Assembly: GCF_003575965.1 (NCBI RefSeq)
Contig: NZ_QWJJ01000001.1
Coordinates: 62,001-126,000, forward strand
Origin: Pseudooceanicola sediminis
GTDB lineage: Bacteria > Pseudomonadota > Alphaproteobacteria > Rhodobacterales > Rhodobacteraceae
Length of the DNA stretch: 64,000 bases
Direction: 5' to 3'
A program made the position numbers and the translations under genes. The notes beneath the pieces were generated by a model, which was not told where the DNA came from, ran no database searches, and worked only from the letters and a program-made list of their open reading frames with translations. Below are positions 23,876 through 32,084 of this stretch, piece by piece (position 1 is the first letter of the stretch; every line of letters begins with the position of its first letter).

Positions 23876-25246
23876 ATGCTGACGAATGACCAACTTGCGA
23901 AATGGGACCGAGAGGCGTTTTTCCACCCCTCGACCCACCTGGCGCAGCACGCGCGGGGCGAGACGCCGACGCGGATCATCAAGACCGCCAAGGGCGTGCA
24001 TATCGAGGATCGCGACGGCAAGAAGATGCTGGATGCCTTTGCCGGGCTGTACTGCGTCAACGTCGGCTATGGGCGGACCGAGATTGCCGACGCGATCGCC
24101 GAGCAGGCGCGCGAGCTGGCCTATTACCACGCCTATGTCGGGCATGGCACCGAGGCGAGCGTGACCCTGGCGCATATGGTGCTGGAGCGCGCGCCAGCGG
24201 GGATGAGCAAGGTGTATTTCGGTCTGTCGGGGTCGGATGCGAATGAAACCAACATCAAATTAATCTGGTATTACAACAACATCCGGGGCCTTCCCGAGAA
24301 GAAGAAGATCATCTCTCGGTGGCGTGGCTATCATGGGTCGGGCGTGATGACCGGGTCGCTGACGGGGCTTGAGACGTTCCACAACAAGTTCGACCTGCCG
24401 CGCGCACCGATCCTGCACACCGAGGCGCCCTATTATTTCCGCCGGGCCGACATGAACATGTCCGAGGAAGCCTTTGTTTCGCATTGCGTTTCCGAGCTGG
24501 AGGCGATGATCGAACGTGAGGGGGCCGACACCATCGCCGCCTTTATCGGGGAGCCTGTCCTGGGCACCGGGGGCATCGTTCCGCCGCCTGCCGGATATTG
24601 GGAAGCGATCCAGAAGGTATTGAACAAGCACGATATTCTGCTGGTCGCGGATGAGGTTGTCACCGGGTTTGGCCGCCTGGGAAGCATGTTCGGGTCGGAC
24701 CACTACGGGATGAAGCCGGACCTGATCACCATCGCCAAGGGTCTGACCAGCGCATATGCTCCGCTGTCGGGCAGCATCGTGGGCGACAAGATGTGGAAGG
24801 TGCTGGAGCAGGGCACCGACGAAAACGGCCCCATCGGCCATGGCTGGACCTATTCCGCGCACCCCATCGGGGCCGCCGCCGGTGTGGCCAACCTGAAGCT
24901 GATCGACGAGCTGGGGCTGTTGAAAAACGCCGGGGACACGGGCAAGTATTTCAACGATGCCATGCGCCAAGCCGTTGGAAACCATGCAAATGTCGGCGAC
25001 GTCCGGGGCGAGGGCCTGATGTGCGCGGTTGAGTTCGTAGCCGACAAGGACAGCCGTACCTTTTATGATCCGAGCCAGAAAATCGGCTATCAGGTGGCCG
25101 CTGCCCTGGCGGCGGAAGGTGTCATCGGGCGGGCCATGCCGCAGGGCGATATCATCGGCTTTGCGCCGCCGCTGTGCCTGACGCGCGAAGAGGCCGATAC
25201 CGTTGTCGGCGCGATGCAGAAGGCGGTGAAATCCGTCCTGGGTTAA
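23876..25246 (+). CDS. doeD: class III aminotransferase, likely diaminobutyrate aminotransferase of ectoine catabolism
   Basis: A 456-residue PLP enzyme of the omega-amino acid:pyruvate group. Motifs are YFGLSGSDANETNIKL near residue 112, the PLP Asp in LLVADEVVTGFGRLG near residue 260, and the Schiff-base lysine in LITIAKGLTSAYAPLSG near residue 288. AAFIGEPVLGTGG lies near residue 222. It starts at the ATG at 23876, after AAAGGAGC, 57 bp behind eutC. Its likely job is removal of the gamma-amino group of 2,4-diaminobutyrate to give aspartate semialdehyde. The next enzyme, the semialdehyde dehydrogenase DoeC, is not in the window. Beta-alanine or taurine aminotransferase activity cannot be excluded. 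A strong terminator follows. Confidence 0.8.
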   Translation: MLTNDQLAKWDREAFFHPSTHLAQHARGETPTRIIKTAKGVHIEDRDGKKMLDAFAGLYCVNVGYGRTEIADAIAEQARELAYYHAYVGHGTEASVTLAHMVLERAPAGMSKVYFGLSGSDANETNIKLIWYYNNIRGLPEKKKIISRWRGYHGSGVMTGSLTGLETFHNKFDLPRAPILHTEAPYYFRRADMNMSEEAFVSHCVSELEAMIEREGADTIAAFIGEPVLGTGGIVPPPAGYWEAIQKVLNKHDILLVADEVVTGFGRLGSMFGSDHYGMKPDLITIAKGLTSAYAPLSGSIVGDKMWKVLEQGTDENGPIGHGWTYSAHPIGAAAGVANLKLIDELGLLKNAGDTGKYFNDAMRQAVGNHANVGDVRGEGLMCAVEFVADKDSRTFYDPSQKIGYQVAAALAAEGVIGRAMPQGDIIGFAPPLCLTREEADTVVGAMQKAVKSVLG

Positions 25247-25269
25247 CGACTGGTAACGCGACCGATTGA

Positions 25270-25299
25270 GGGGCGGTGCGGCGTGCACCGCCCCTTTTT
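25270..25299 (+). terminator. intrinsic terminator after the eutB-eutC-doeD operon
   Basis: A perfect 10-bp stem, GGGGCGGTGC (25270-25279) with GCACCGCCCC (25285-25294), has a 5-base loop and is followed by TTTTT. It lies 24 bp after the aminotransferase stop codon. Confidence 0.92.
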
Positions 25300-25354
25300 G
25301 CGACTCGGGGCGGGTGGCCCTTGGTTAATTGGGGAAAACGCCAATTCGCAACGT

Positions 25355-25387
25355 CGGTATCTGAACGGTATCTGTACGGTATCCGAA
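25355..25387. repeat. three 11-bp tandem units CGGTATCTGAA-like
   Basis: Units CGGTATCTGAA, CGGTATCTGTA and CGGTATCCGAA follow each other without spacers, and a fourth, diverged CGGT start comes next. The 11-bp period is close to one helical turn, so a stacked regulator site is possible. A neutral microduplication is equally possible. Confidence 0.7.
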
Positions 25388-25582
25388 CGGTGGATGAGCA
25401 ACGCGCCCAACCGGGTTAACGCACCGTTCGCCGCTGGCGCCGCGGATGCGGCCACTGGCGCGCGATGCACTGGGGACCGGAACCGGCAGGTTGATGCGGC
25501 GCGCAGAGCCGGGGCGCGAGGGAGACAGGCCCGCGGGACAGGGGGCGTGGTCAAAACGCCGGGCCTGTCGTGCGGACAAAAG

Positions 25583-25606
25583 AAAAGACCGCCCGCGGCG
25601 GCCTTT
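25583..25606 (-). terminator. terminator-like hairpin downstream of the DUF882 gene
   Basis: On the minus strand the stem GGCCGCC/GGCGGTC (25603-25597 and 25593-25587), with a 3-base loop, runs into TTTT (25586-25583). It lies about 145 bp beyond the DUF882 stop. A TTT on the other side makes it weakly bidirectional. Confidence 0.65.
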
Positions 25607-25747
25607 CAATCGTCTTTCGCATGTCTTTGGTTCGGCTGTCTTGACCTGTGGTCTTGCTGGCCCCGCGTCTTGCTGGCCATCGGTGGCCAGGAAGCAGAGA
25701 CGCGCGCAGCAGGGTCGTGTGCAGCAAGGTCTGGCGAAGGGTCGCCC

Positions 25748-26317
25748 TCAGGCGCCCCAGCTGCGGACGGCGCCGCAATCCATGTGCACGAAATTCGACC
25801 CGCTGTAACGACCGACACCGCCGGCGTGACAGGAGGACGCCGCCTTGGCCATCTGGTTGACCGAGCGGGAGGCCAGACGCAGATCGGCGGCCTGTGCCTT
25901 CATGTGCAGCGAGTTCTTGGCAACGCCGCCGGAGCGCGAGCGCAGCATGGCGTTGGTCTTGGGCGTGCGATAGCCCGAGAGCAGCATATAGGGTTCGTCG
26001 ATGTCCATCAGGTTGTGCGCGGCGGCCATGATATCGACCGTGCGCAGGTCGATCTGCTTGACCTCGTCGCTGCGCCAGTCGCGCATGAAATTGGAAATCT
26101 CGGTCAGGGAGTCGGTCAGGTACTGACCTTCGATCCAGTAGACCAGATCCAGATGTTCGCCGGTGCGTGCCGAGTACATCTTGATGCGGCGGATATCGCC
26201 TGCGTTTCTCAGAAAACCTGCTGCCTTGGAGTAGGTCGGTGCGGCCATTACTGCTGTTGCCGCAAATGCCCCCAAGAGGGAGCGTCGCGATATCATCGCG
26301 GTGCTTTGCTTGCTCAT
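25748..26317 (-). CDS. DUF882/YcbK-like M15 peptidase family protein with Tat signal
   Basis: A 189-residue exported protein of the peptidase M15 (YcbK) group, probably acting on peptidoglycan. Its N-terminus has a Tat-type signal SRRSLLGAFAATAVMAA at residues 10-26. The zinc-site pattern is visible: SGYRTPKTNAML near residue 115, SLHMKAQAADLRL near residue 138 supplying His and Asp, and NFVHMDCGAVRSWG at the C-terminus supplying the last His. Length matches the family. It is divergent from an L,D-transpeptidase gene, a common neighbourhood that suggests joint action on cross-links in the periplasm. Confidence 0.88.
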   Translation of the reverse strand: MSKQSTAMISRRSLLGAFAATAVMAAPTYSKAAGFLRNAGDIRRIKMYSARTGEHLDLVYWIEGQYLTDSLTEISNFMRDWRSDEVKQIDLRTVDIMAAAHNLMDIDEPYMLLSGYRTPKTNAMLRSRSGGVAKNSLHMKAQAADLRLASRSVNQMAKAASSCHAGGVGRYSGSNFVHMDCGAVRSWGA

Positions 26318-26644
26318 TTAGCGCTGTCCCGTCGCTTACCTGTTATCATTCCGACCCACGATGTTACGCGGATCTTGCAATCTCATCCCCAGATGCAGGG
26401 CCGTTATGCCATGGTGAACATTAAACTCAAACCAACGATTGATTTGGTTCCATGCAATCTGCTTATTTTGGCGGATTTTCGCCAAAATCGATTTTCCGAT
26501 GAACCATTTCAGGGGCAAAACGTTTCCTCCATACATCGCTTGGCAGGAACTTTACCCTATTACCGATTTGTGAATGGACAGGCGCAAGTGTCTGACAGAT
26601 CTGTATTTCAGGCAATCGAGCAAAAGACTTTGAAAGGACTTCGC
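26318..26644. promoter_or_regulatory. divergent promoter region with a 9-bp perfect inverted repeat
   Basis: 327 bp separate the DUF882 gene and the L,D-transpeptidase. The region is AT-richer than its surroundings and contains no supportable ORF. A perfect inverted repeat, ATTTTGGCG (26465-26473) and CGCCAAAAT (26480-26488), with a 6-base centre, is the best operator candidate. Confidence 0.55.
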
Positions 26645-28273
26645 ATGAGAGTGCACCCGTTTTGTGCAATGCGACCGCGACTTGCGACCGGGCTGGGGGC
26701 GATGGTGCTGGCCGCGGCGCTGAGCACCGGCACGGTCCAGCCTGCGACAGCGCAGGTGACGCTTCAGGCGCAGGCCATCGCGGAAAGCGCGTCGGGCAGC
26801 GACGAGATCGCGGCCTATTACAGGGCGCGCGATTTCGCCCCGATCTGGACAGAGGCAGGCGAGGCCGCCGCGGCGCGCCGTTCGGCGTTGTTGACGGCGA
26901 TCGATTTCGCGCCGCTGCACGGGCTGCCCGCGTCGCGTTATGATGTCGATGCGCTGCTGGCGCAGATGGGTGCGGCGCGCACCGCGCATGACCGCGGCGT
27001 GCTGGATGTCGCGCTGACCCGGATCTATCTGCGGCTGGCGCGGGATTTGCAGACCGGGATGCTGACCCCGGCCAAGGTGGTGCCCGAGATCATCCGCGAG
27101 GTGCCGTTGCGCGACGCGTCGCAATACCTCGACGGGATCCTGTCGGCGGATCCGGTGGCCTTTGTGCACACCCTGCCGCCGCACAACGGCGAATACGTGC
27201 GCCTGATGAAGGCCAAGTTCCAGATGGAGCGGCTGATGCAGGCCGGGGGGTATGGGGCCACGGTTCCGGCGACCCAGACGATGAAGCCGGGACAAAGCGG
27301 GCGGGCGGTGATTGCGCTGCGCGACCGGCTGACGGCGATGGGATACCTGAAGGGGTCGTTCACATCGACCTATGACGCCGATATCGAAGCCGCCGTGCGC
27401 GCCTATCAGAGCGACATGAGCATGAATGTCGACGGGGTGGTCGGGCCGGCAACACTGGGCATGATCAACACCAGCGTCGAGGACCGCCTGAAATCGGTGA
27501 TCGTGGCGATGGAGCGGGAACGCTGGCTGAACCGGCCGCGTGGCGATCGGCACGTGCTGGTCAACCTGGCCGATTTCAGCGCCAAGATCGTGGATTTCGA
27601 CCGCGTGACCTTTGAGACGCGCGCCGTGATCGGCGCCAATTCCACGGGCCGCCGCAGCCCGGAATTTTCCGACGTGATGGAATTCATGATCATCAACCCG
27701 ACGTGGCACGTGCCGCGGTCGATCGTGGTCAAGGAATATCTGCCGCAGTTGCAGCAAAACCCCTATGCCGCCGCACAACTGAATGTGATCGATCGCAACG
27801 GGACGGTGGTGCCGCGCGGGGCAATCGACTGGCGTCAGTTCAACGCGCGCACCTTTCCGTTCGAGATGAAGCAACCGCCGTCGAACAGCAATGCGCTTGG
27901 GCTGGTGAAGTTCATGTTCCCCAATGCGAACAACATCTACCTGCACGACACGCCGTCAAAGAGCCTGTTCGCGCGGGATAGTCGTGCGTTTTCACATGGT
28001 TGCATCCGGCTTCAGGATCCGTTCGATTTTGCCTACGCGCTGCTGGCGCCGCAGATGAGCGACCCGAAGAGCTTTTTCCAGGCCAAGCTGGCCAGCGGAC
28101 GCGAGACGCAAGTGAACCTGGAAACGCCGATCCAGGTGCACCTGATCTATCGCACGGCTGTCACCACGGCCAAGGGCGGCGTCAGCTTTCGCGACGATGT
28201 CTATGGGCGTGACCGGGCCATCTGGGATGCGCTTGCGGCTGAGGGGGTGACTCTGGCCCCGGTTCGCGGCTAA
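26645..28273 (+). CDS. L,D-transpeptidase of the YcbB/LdtD type
   Basis: A 542-residue periplasmic enzyme that forms 3-3 cross-links in peptidoglycan. A signal peptide (LGAMVLAAALSTGTVQPATAQ) ends near residue 39. A peptidoglycan-binding domain lies near residues 220-285 (GQSGRAVIALRDRLTAMGYL, VDGVVGPATLGMIN). The YkuD catalytic domain begins near residue 295 (HVLVNLADFSAKIVDF). The catalytic motif is HDTP followed by SHGCIRL, with nucleophile Cys453. I chose the ATG at 26645, with AAAGGA upstream; the frame is open for more than 1.3 kb before it, but that part lies across the DUF882 gene and its terminator. lpxD follows 37 bp later. Confidence 0.92.
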   Translation: MRVHPFCAMRPRLATGLGAMVLAAALSTGTVQPATAQVTLQAQAIAESASGSDEIAAYYRARDFAPIWTEAGEAAAARRSALLTAIDFAPLHGLPASRYDVDALLAQMGAARTAHDRGVLDVALTRIYLRLARDLQTGMLTPAKVVPEIIREVPLRDASQYLDGILSADPVAFVHTLPPHNGEYVRLMKAKFQMERLMQAGGYGATVPATQTMKPGQSGRAVIALRDRLTAMGYLKGSFTSTYDADIEAAVRAYQSDMSMNVDGVVGPATLGMINTSVEDRLKSVIVAMERERWLNRPRGDRHVLVNLADFSAKIVDFDRVTFETRAVIGANSTGRRSPEFSDVMEFMIINPTWHVPRSIVVKEYLPQLQQNPYAAAQLNVIDRNGTVVPRGAIDWRQFNARTFPFEMKQPPSNSNALGLVKFMFPNANNIYLHDTPSKSLFARDSRAFSHGCIRLQDPFDFAYALLAPQMSDPKSFFQAKLASGRETQVNLETPIQVHLIYRTAVTTAKGGVSFRDDVYGRDRAIWDALAAEGVTLAPVRG

Positions 28274-28278
28274 ACCTG

Positions 28279-28299
28279 CCCCCGTATCTGATACGGGGG
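28279..28299. other. 9-bp stem-loop between the L,D-transpeptidase and lpxD
   Basis: CCCCCGTAT (28279-28287) and ATACGGGGG (28291-28299) pair perfectly around a CTG loop. No T-tract follows, so it is more likely an mRNA processing or stability element than a terminator. It lies 12 bases before the lpxD ATG. Confidence 0.65.
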
Positions 28300-28310
28300 A
28301 CCGAGGCCCG

Positions 28311-29402
28311 ATGGCCCATAGCATTCAAGACATCGCAGACGCCCTGGGCTGTGAGGCCCTGGGCAACACCAGCCTGACCTTCACCGCCGTCGCTGAACCC
28401 GCAAGTGCCGGGCCCGACGACCTGGCGCTGGCCATGAAGCCGGAGTACGCCGAGGCGCTGAGCCGCAGCGAGGCCCGCATGGCGATCCTGTGGGAGGGCG
28501 CGGACTGGCAGGCCATGGGCCTGGAGGCCGCGATGATTTCGCCGCGCCCGCGCATGGCCATGGCCGCGCTGACACGGACGATGGACGCGGGGCCGGGATA
28601 TTCGGCCGGCATTCACCCCATGGCATCGGTCGACGACACGGCGGTCCTGGAAGAGGGCGTTTCGGTCGGCGCGTTCAGCGTGATCGCGGCGGGCGCGCGC
28701 ATCGGCAAGGGGTCCGTGATCGGCCCGCAATGCTATGTCGGGCCGGACAGCGAGCTGGGCGCGGGTGCCTTGCTGCATGTCGGCGCCAAGATCGGGCCGC
28801 GGGTGCGGATCGGGGCCAATTTCACGCTGCATCCCGGCGGGATGATCGGCGCCGACGGCTTCAGCTTTGTCACCCCCGAGGTCAACAACGTCGAGAAGGC
28901 CCGCAAGAGCTTTACCAACGATGTCGAGGAAAACGCCCAATCCTGGGTGCGCATCCATTCGCTGGGCGCGGTGGTGATCGGCGACAACGTCGAGATCGGC
29001 TGTTATACCACCATCGACGCGGGCACCATCCGGGCGACGCAGATCATGGATGGCACAAAGATCGATAACCACGTGCACGTCGGGCACAATTGCATCGTCG
29101 GGCGCGACTGCCTGTTCGCCGCTTTCGTCGGGATTGCAGGGTCGACCACGATCGGTGACAACGTGGTCATGGGCGGCCAGGTGGGGGTGTCGGACAACAT
29201 CACCATCGGCAACGGGGTCATCGCAACCGGCGGCACGACGATCCTGAGTTCGGTTCCGGCGGGGCGTGTTTTGATGGGGTATCCGGCCACGAAAATGGAA
29301 TCCCAGCTGGAATCCTACAAGGCTCTGCGGCGTCTGCCGCGCCTGTTCAAGCAGGTTGCGGAGTTGCAGAAAGCGGTTTCCAAGAGCCAGCAGAATGACT
29401 AA
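28311..29402 (+). CDS. lpxD: UDP-3-O-acylglucosamine N-acyltransferase
   Basis: A 363-residue acyl-ACP-dependent acyltransferase of lipid A synthesis. An N-terminal LpxD domain (HSIQDIADALGCEALG onward) is followed from about residue 105 by a left-handed beta helix of hexapeptide repeats. The catalytic His lies in DNHVHVGHNCIVGRDC near residue 250. PAGRVLMGYPATKM near residue 318 and a C-terminal helix close the protein. It is isolated from the usual lpxA-lpxB-fabZ group; instead it is followed by an acyl carrier protein and a ketoacyl synthase, which suggests a dedicated acyl-chain supply. Confidence 0.95.
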   Translation: MAHSIQDIADALGCEALGNTSLTFTAVAEPASAGPDDLALAMKPEYAEALSRSEARMAILWEGADWQAMGLEAAMISPRPRMAMAALTRTMDAGPGYSAGIHPMASVDDTAVLEEGVSVGAFSVIAAGARIGKGSVIGPQCYVGPDSELGAGALLHVGAKIGPRVRIGANFTLHPGGMIGADGFSFVTPEVNNVEKARKSFTNDVEENAQSWVRIHSLGAVVIGDNVEIGCYTTIDAGTIRATQIMDGTKIDNHVHVGHNCIVGRDCLFAAFVGIAGSTTIGDNVVMGGQVGVSDNITIGNGVIATGGTTILSSVPAGRVLMGYPATKMESQLESYKALRRLPRLFKQVAELQKAVSKSQQND

Positions 29403-29436
29403 ATCGGCGCTGAACGGACAACAGGGGGACGGGACC

Positions 29437-29712
29437 ATGACGGGGGCCAATACGGACATCAGGGAAAAGGTCATCGCGATCATCGCCGAGCAGGCGGTTC
29501 TGGAGCCATCCGACGTGTCGATGGAGAGCACGCTGGAAGATCTCGGGATCGACTCGCTGGGTCTCGTCGAGAGCATTTTCGCCATCGAGGAAGCCTTCGA
29601 CATTCAGGTGCCGTTCAACGCGAATGAACCGTCGCAGAGCGATTTCGATATCTCGAATGTCAGCTCGATCGTCGCAGGCGTCGAAAAACTGGTGGCGGAA
29701 CAGCACGCGTGA
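29437..29712 (+). CDS. acyl carrier protein (specialised)
   Basis: A 91-residue ACP. The phosphopantetheine attachment serine is Ser40 in DLGIDSLGLVESIFAIEE, and helix I starts IREKVIAIIAEQAVL. It is not the housekeeping AcpP: it is longer, has a diverged third helix, and lies in an operon with lpxD. Its stop overlaps the start of the ketoacyl synthase (GTGA). The ATG at 29437 is preceded by GGGGGACGGG. It may carry the hydroxyacyl or very-long acyl chains of lipid A, like AcpXL in rhizobia; that is inference from the neighbourhood. Confidence 0.88.
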   Translation: MTGANTDIREKVIAIIAEQAVLEPSDVSMESTLEDLGIDSLGLVESIFAIEEAFDIQVPFNANEPSQSDFDISNVSSIVAGVEKLVAEQHA

Positions 29713-30917
29713 AACGGGTTGTCATCACCGGGGCCGGGACGATCAACGCCATCGGTCACAACGTGGCCGAGACCCTGGAATCGTTCCGCGAAGGGCGCTG
29801 CGGGATTGCCGAGCTGGACGTGCGCGACGCGGACCGCCTGTCGGTAAACATCGGCGCACAGGTCAAGGGATTCATTTCCGAGGGGTTGTTCAACCGCCAG
29901 CAGATGGCGCTGTACGACCGTTTCACCATGTTCGCGCTGATCGCGGCCCGCGAGGCGATTGGCCAGTCGGGGCTGGAATTCACCGGCGAACTGGCCGCCC
30001 GGACCGGTGCGGTGCTGGGCAATTCCGGCGGTGGCATGACGACGCTGGATGAAAACTATCGTTCGGTCTACGAGGACGGCAAGAACCGGGTGCATCCCTT
30101 TGTCGTGCCCAAGCTGATGAACAATGCCGCGGCAAGCCACGTCAGCATGGAATTCAACCTGAAGGGCCCGACATTCACCGTGTCGTCGGCCTGCGCCAGT
30201 TCCAACCACGCGATGAGCCAGGCGTTCATGATGGTCCGGTCCGGCATGTCACCGGTGATGATCACCGGGGGATCGGAAAGCATGTTGTGCTTTGGCGGCG
30301 TCAAGGCCTGGGAAGGGCTGCGCGTCATGTCCAAGGATGCCTGCCGCCCGTTCAGCGCCAACCGCAACGGCATGGTGCAGGGCGAGGGCGCGGGTGTCTT
30401 TGTCTTTGAAGAGCTTGAGCACGCGCAAAAGCGCGGCGCCGAGATCCTGGCCGAGGTGGTCGGGTTCGCGATGACCTCGGATGCGTCGGACATCGTGATG
30501 CCATCGAAACAAGGGGCGGCGCGGGCGATTTCGGGAGCCATCCAGGATGCCCGGCTGAACCCGTCGGACGTCGGATACATCAACGCCCACGGCACCGGGA
30601 CAGCGGCCAACGACAAGACGGAAAGCGCCGCGGTGGCAGATGCGTTCGGCCCCCATGCCGATACGCTGATGATGTCGTCGACCAAGTCGATGCACGGACA
30701 CCTGATCGGCGGCACCGGCGCGGTCGAGCTGCTGGCCTGCATCATGGCGGTGCGCGACGGGATCATCGCGCCGACCATCGGCTATGAGGAGCCGGACCCC
30801 GAGTGCGCCCTGGACGTGGTGCCGAACGAGGCCCGCGAGGCCAAGGTGGAGGTCGCCTTGTCGAATGCCTTTGCCTTTGGCGGCCTGAACGCCGTGCTGG
30901 CGCTGCGCCGGTTCTGA
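29709..30917 (+). CDS. beta-ketoacyl-ACP synthase II-like (FabF family)
   Basis: A 402-residue condensing enzyme. The catalytic triad is Cys162 in VSSACASSNHA, His in NAHGTGTAANDKTE near residue 297 and His in TKSMHGHLIGGTGAVE near residue 335. The start is a GTG that overlaps the ACP stop by four bases, so synthase and carrier are translationally coupled. With lpxD upstream, the pair probably elongates chains for lipid A or another envelope lipid. A housekeeping fabF would be expected beside fabD/fabG/acpP, which are absent here. Confidence 0.92.
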   Translation: MKRVVITGAGTINAIGHNVAETLESFREGRCGIAELDVRDADRLSVNIGAQVKGFISEGLFNRQQMALYDRFTMFALIAAREAIGQSGLEFTGELAARTGAVLGNSGGGMTTLDENYRSVYEDGKNRVHPFVVPKLMNNAAASHVSMEFNLKGPTFTVSSACASSNHAMSQAFMMVRSGMSPVMITGGSESMLCFGGVKAWEGLRVMSKDACRPFSANRNGMVQGEGAGVFVFEELEHAQKRGAEILAEVVGFAMTSDASDIVMPSKQGAARAISGAIQDARLNPSDVGYINAHGTGTAANDKTESAAVADAFGPHADTLMMSSTKSMHGHLIGGTGAVELLACIMAVRDGIIAPTIGYEEPDPECALDVVPNEAREAKVEVALSNAFAFGGLNAVLALRRF

Positions 30918-30933
30918 CCGACGCGGTCCGGCT

Positions 30934-31002
30934 TTTTCGGGGGGCTGGGCCTATTCGGCGGCTGGGCCTTTTCGGGGGCTGGGCTGGTTCGGGGGTTGGG
31001 CA
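30934..31002. repeat. four 17-bp tandem units after the ketoacyl synthase gene
   Basis: Units start at 30934 (18 bp), 30952, 30969 and 30986, with pattern YWTTCGGGGGCTGGGCY. The array begins 17 bp after the stop codon. It is non-coding and lies before a bidirectional terminator. Confidence 0.8.
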
Positions 31003-31005
31003 TGC

Positions 31006-31027
31006 GATGAGGGGCAGATGAGGGGCA
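31006..31027. repeat. two perfect 11-bp units GATGAGGGGCA
   Basis: GATGAGGGGCA occurs at 31006-31016 and again at 31017-31027, directly after the 17-bp array, and is followed by AATGA. Confidence 0.8.
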
Positions 31028-31031
31028 AATG

Positions 31032-31067
31032 AAAACGCCGCCTGCGAGGGATCGCGGGCGGCGTTTT
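31032..31067. terminator. bidirectional terminator between the ketoacyl synthase and ialB-like genes
   Basis: AAAACGCCGCC (31032-31042) pairs perfectly with GGCGGCGTTTT (31057-31067). An inner GCGA/TCGC pair (31044-31047 and 31052-31055) extends the stem. T-tracts at both ends let it serve both convergent genes. Confidence 0.9.
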
Positions 31068-31121
31068 GCATCGGCTCGGCGTGGTGCGACGTGGTGCGGC
31101 GGGGCAGGGTGCCCCGGCCGG

Positions 31122-31784
31122 TTACTGTTCGCCGATCGGCATTTCGGTGGTCTTTTCGAAGCCGGCGGTAAAGCCGATCAGCGACGCGGGCAGCTTGACC
31201 TCGATATCCGGGGCATTGAAGGGGCGGATGACGATGTTCGCCTGCTTGCCGTTCTTCATCGCGTTGACTTCGGCCTGGGTCAGGCCGATGCGGGCGACGC
31301 AGCCGACACGCGAACAGACGCTGAAGGGGTATTTCTTGGGCTGGCCGTCATCGACGCTGAGCAGGATACCCGAGGGCAGCAGCGTTTGCAGGGGGGCAAC
31401 CACGCTGGCACCGGCCACGGCCTGTCCGCCGCCCGAGATGCGGAACAGCACAATTTCGGCAACGGGGTTGTCGGTTTCATCGCGCAGCAGCTGGTAGAGC
31501 TGGCAGGGCTCTTCCTCGCCCTCTTCGGATTTGACGCATTGCAGCGCCCAGTCACCGATTTCTTCCTTGATGTAGGTCTGACCGACCTGGGGCGTGCTGT
31601 TGGGATCTTCGCCCAGCGACAGGCCACCCACGTTGTCGGCGGGCGCGGTATCGGCATCGGTGGTTGGCGCATCGGTGGCGGCATCGGGGGTCGGCGTGGG
31701 GGTGGTGGCATCCTGCGCGAGGGCAGGGCCGGCCAGAAGGCCGATCACGGCGAGGGCGGAAGTGAACTTCGTGACTGCGAGCAT
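31122..31784 (-). CDS. invasion-associated locus B (IalB) family secreted protein
   Basis: A 220-residue exported protein. A signal peptide (TKFTSALAVIGLLAGPALAQ) ends near residue 24. A low-complexity Thr/Pro/Asp/Ala linker follows (to about residue 55), then the IalB domain, with IGDWALQCVKSE near residue 77, PCQLYQLL and VCSRVGCVARIGLT near residue 158. Its conserved cysteines probably form disulfides. IalB proteins are periplasmic or surface-associated in alphaproteobacteria and their molecular role is unknown; the name comes from Bartonella. It is monocistronic and convergent with the ketoacyl synthase gene. Confidence 0.85.
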   Translation of the reverse strand: MLAVTKFTSALAVIGLLAGPALAQDATTPTPTPDAATDAPTTDADTAPADNVGGLSLGEDPNSTPQVGQTYIKEEIGDWALQCVKSEEGEEEPCQLYQLLRDETDNPVAEIVLFRISGGGQAVAGASVVAPLQTLLPSGILLSVDDGQPKKYPFSVCSRVGCVARIGLTQAEVNAMKNGKQANIVIRPFNAPDIEVKLPASLIGFTAGFEKTTEMPIGEQ

Positions 31785-32060
31785 GACGTTCCCGTTCTGT
31801 GGAGTGTTTTGGCCCGCTTAACATGCAGGCGGGGCGGTGTCAGGCCTTTTACAGTGCCTATCGGGTCAATTTCCGGCGATTGGGCGCGGTTGGCGGAGGC
31901 CCGCCGGTTTGGCGGCGCCATTGCCGCGATCATTGTGCGGGGGGCCGAGCGGGCGCAGGACCAAGGGCAGGGCGTTGAGCAAGGGGGGCGGAGACGCGGA
32001 TCAGGCCCGGATCGGTGGGCCGCGGATCCGACGGGACGGGGGCGTGAAAGAGGCGCATAG

Positions 32061-32084
32061 AAAAAGGGGCCTGGATCAGGCCCC
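32061..32084 (-). terminator. intrinsic terminator on the minus strand
   Basis: An 8-bp stem, GGGGCCTG (32066-32073) with CAGGCCCC (32077-32084), and loop GAT read into TTTTT on the minus strand (A-run at 32061-32065). No protein gene lies directly upstream of it; the nearest leftward gene ends at 32745. It may be a back-up terminator or belong to an untranslated RNA. Confidence 0.8.

Larger units (their letters stand above)
25300..25747. other. intergenic region between the ectoine operon and the DUF882 gene
   Basis: No coding sequence is supported in these 448 bp; a long frame crossing it is only the upstream extension of the L,D-transpeptidase frame. It holds an inverted repeat AATTGG/CCAATT (25327-25332 and 25341-25346), a short 11-bp tandem repeat at 25355 and a terminator-like hairpin at 25587. 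Confidence 0.6.

Noticed and set aside
25283-26644. N-terminal extension of the L,D-transpeptidase frame by more than 450 codons
   Set aside because: It runs over a terminator, an intergenic region and the antisense of the DUF882 gene. The signal peptide begins at the later ATG.
31029-32060. 343-residue plus-strand frame over the ialB-like gene
   Set aside because: It begins in the bidirectional terminator and is antisense to a gene with signal peptide and conserved cysteines.
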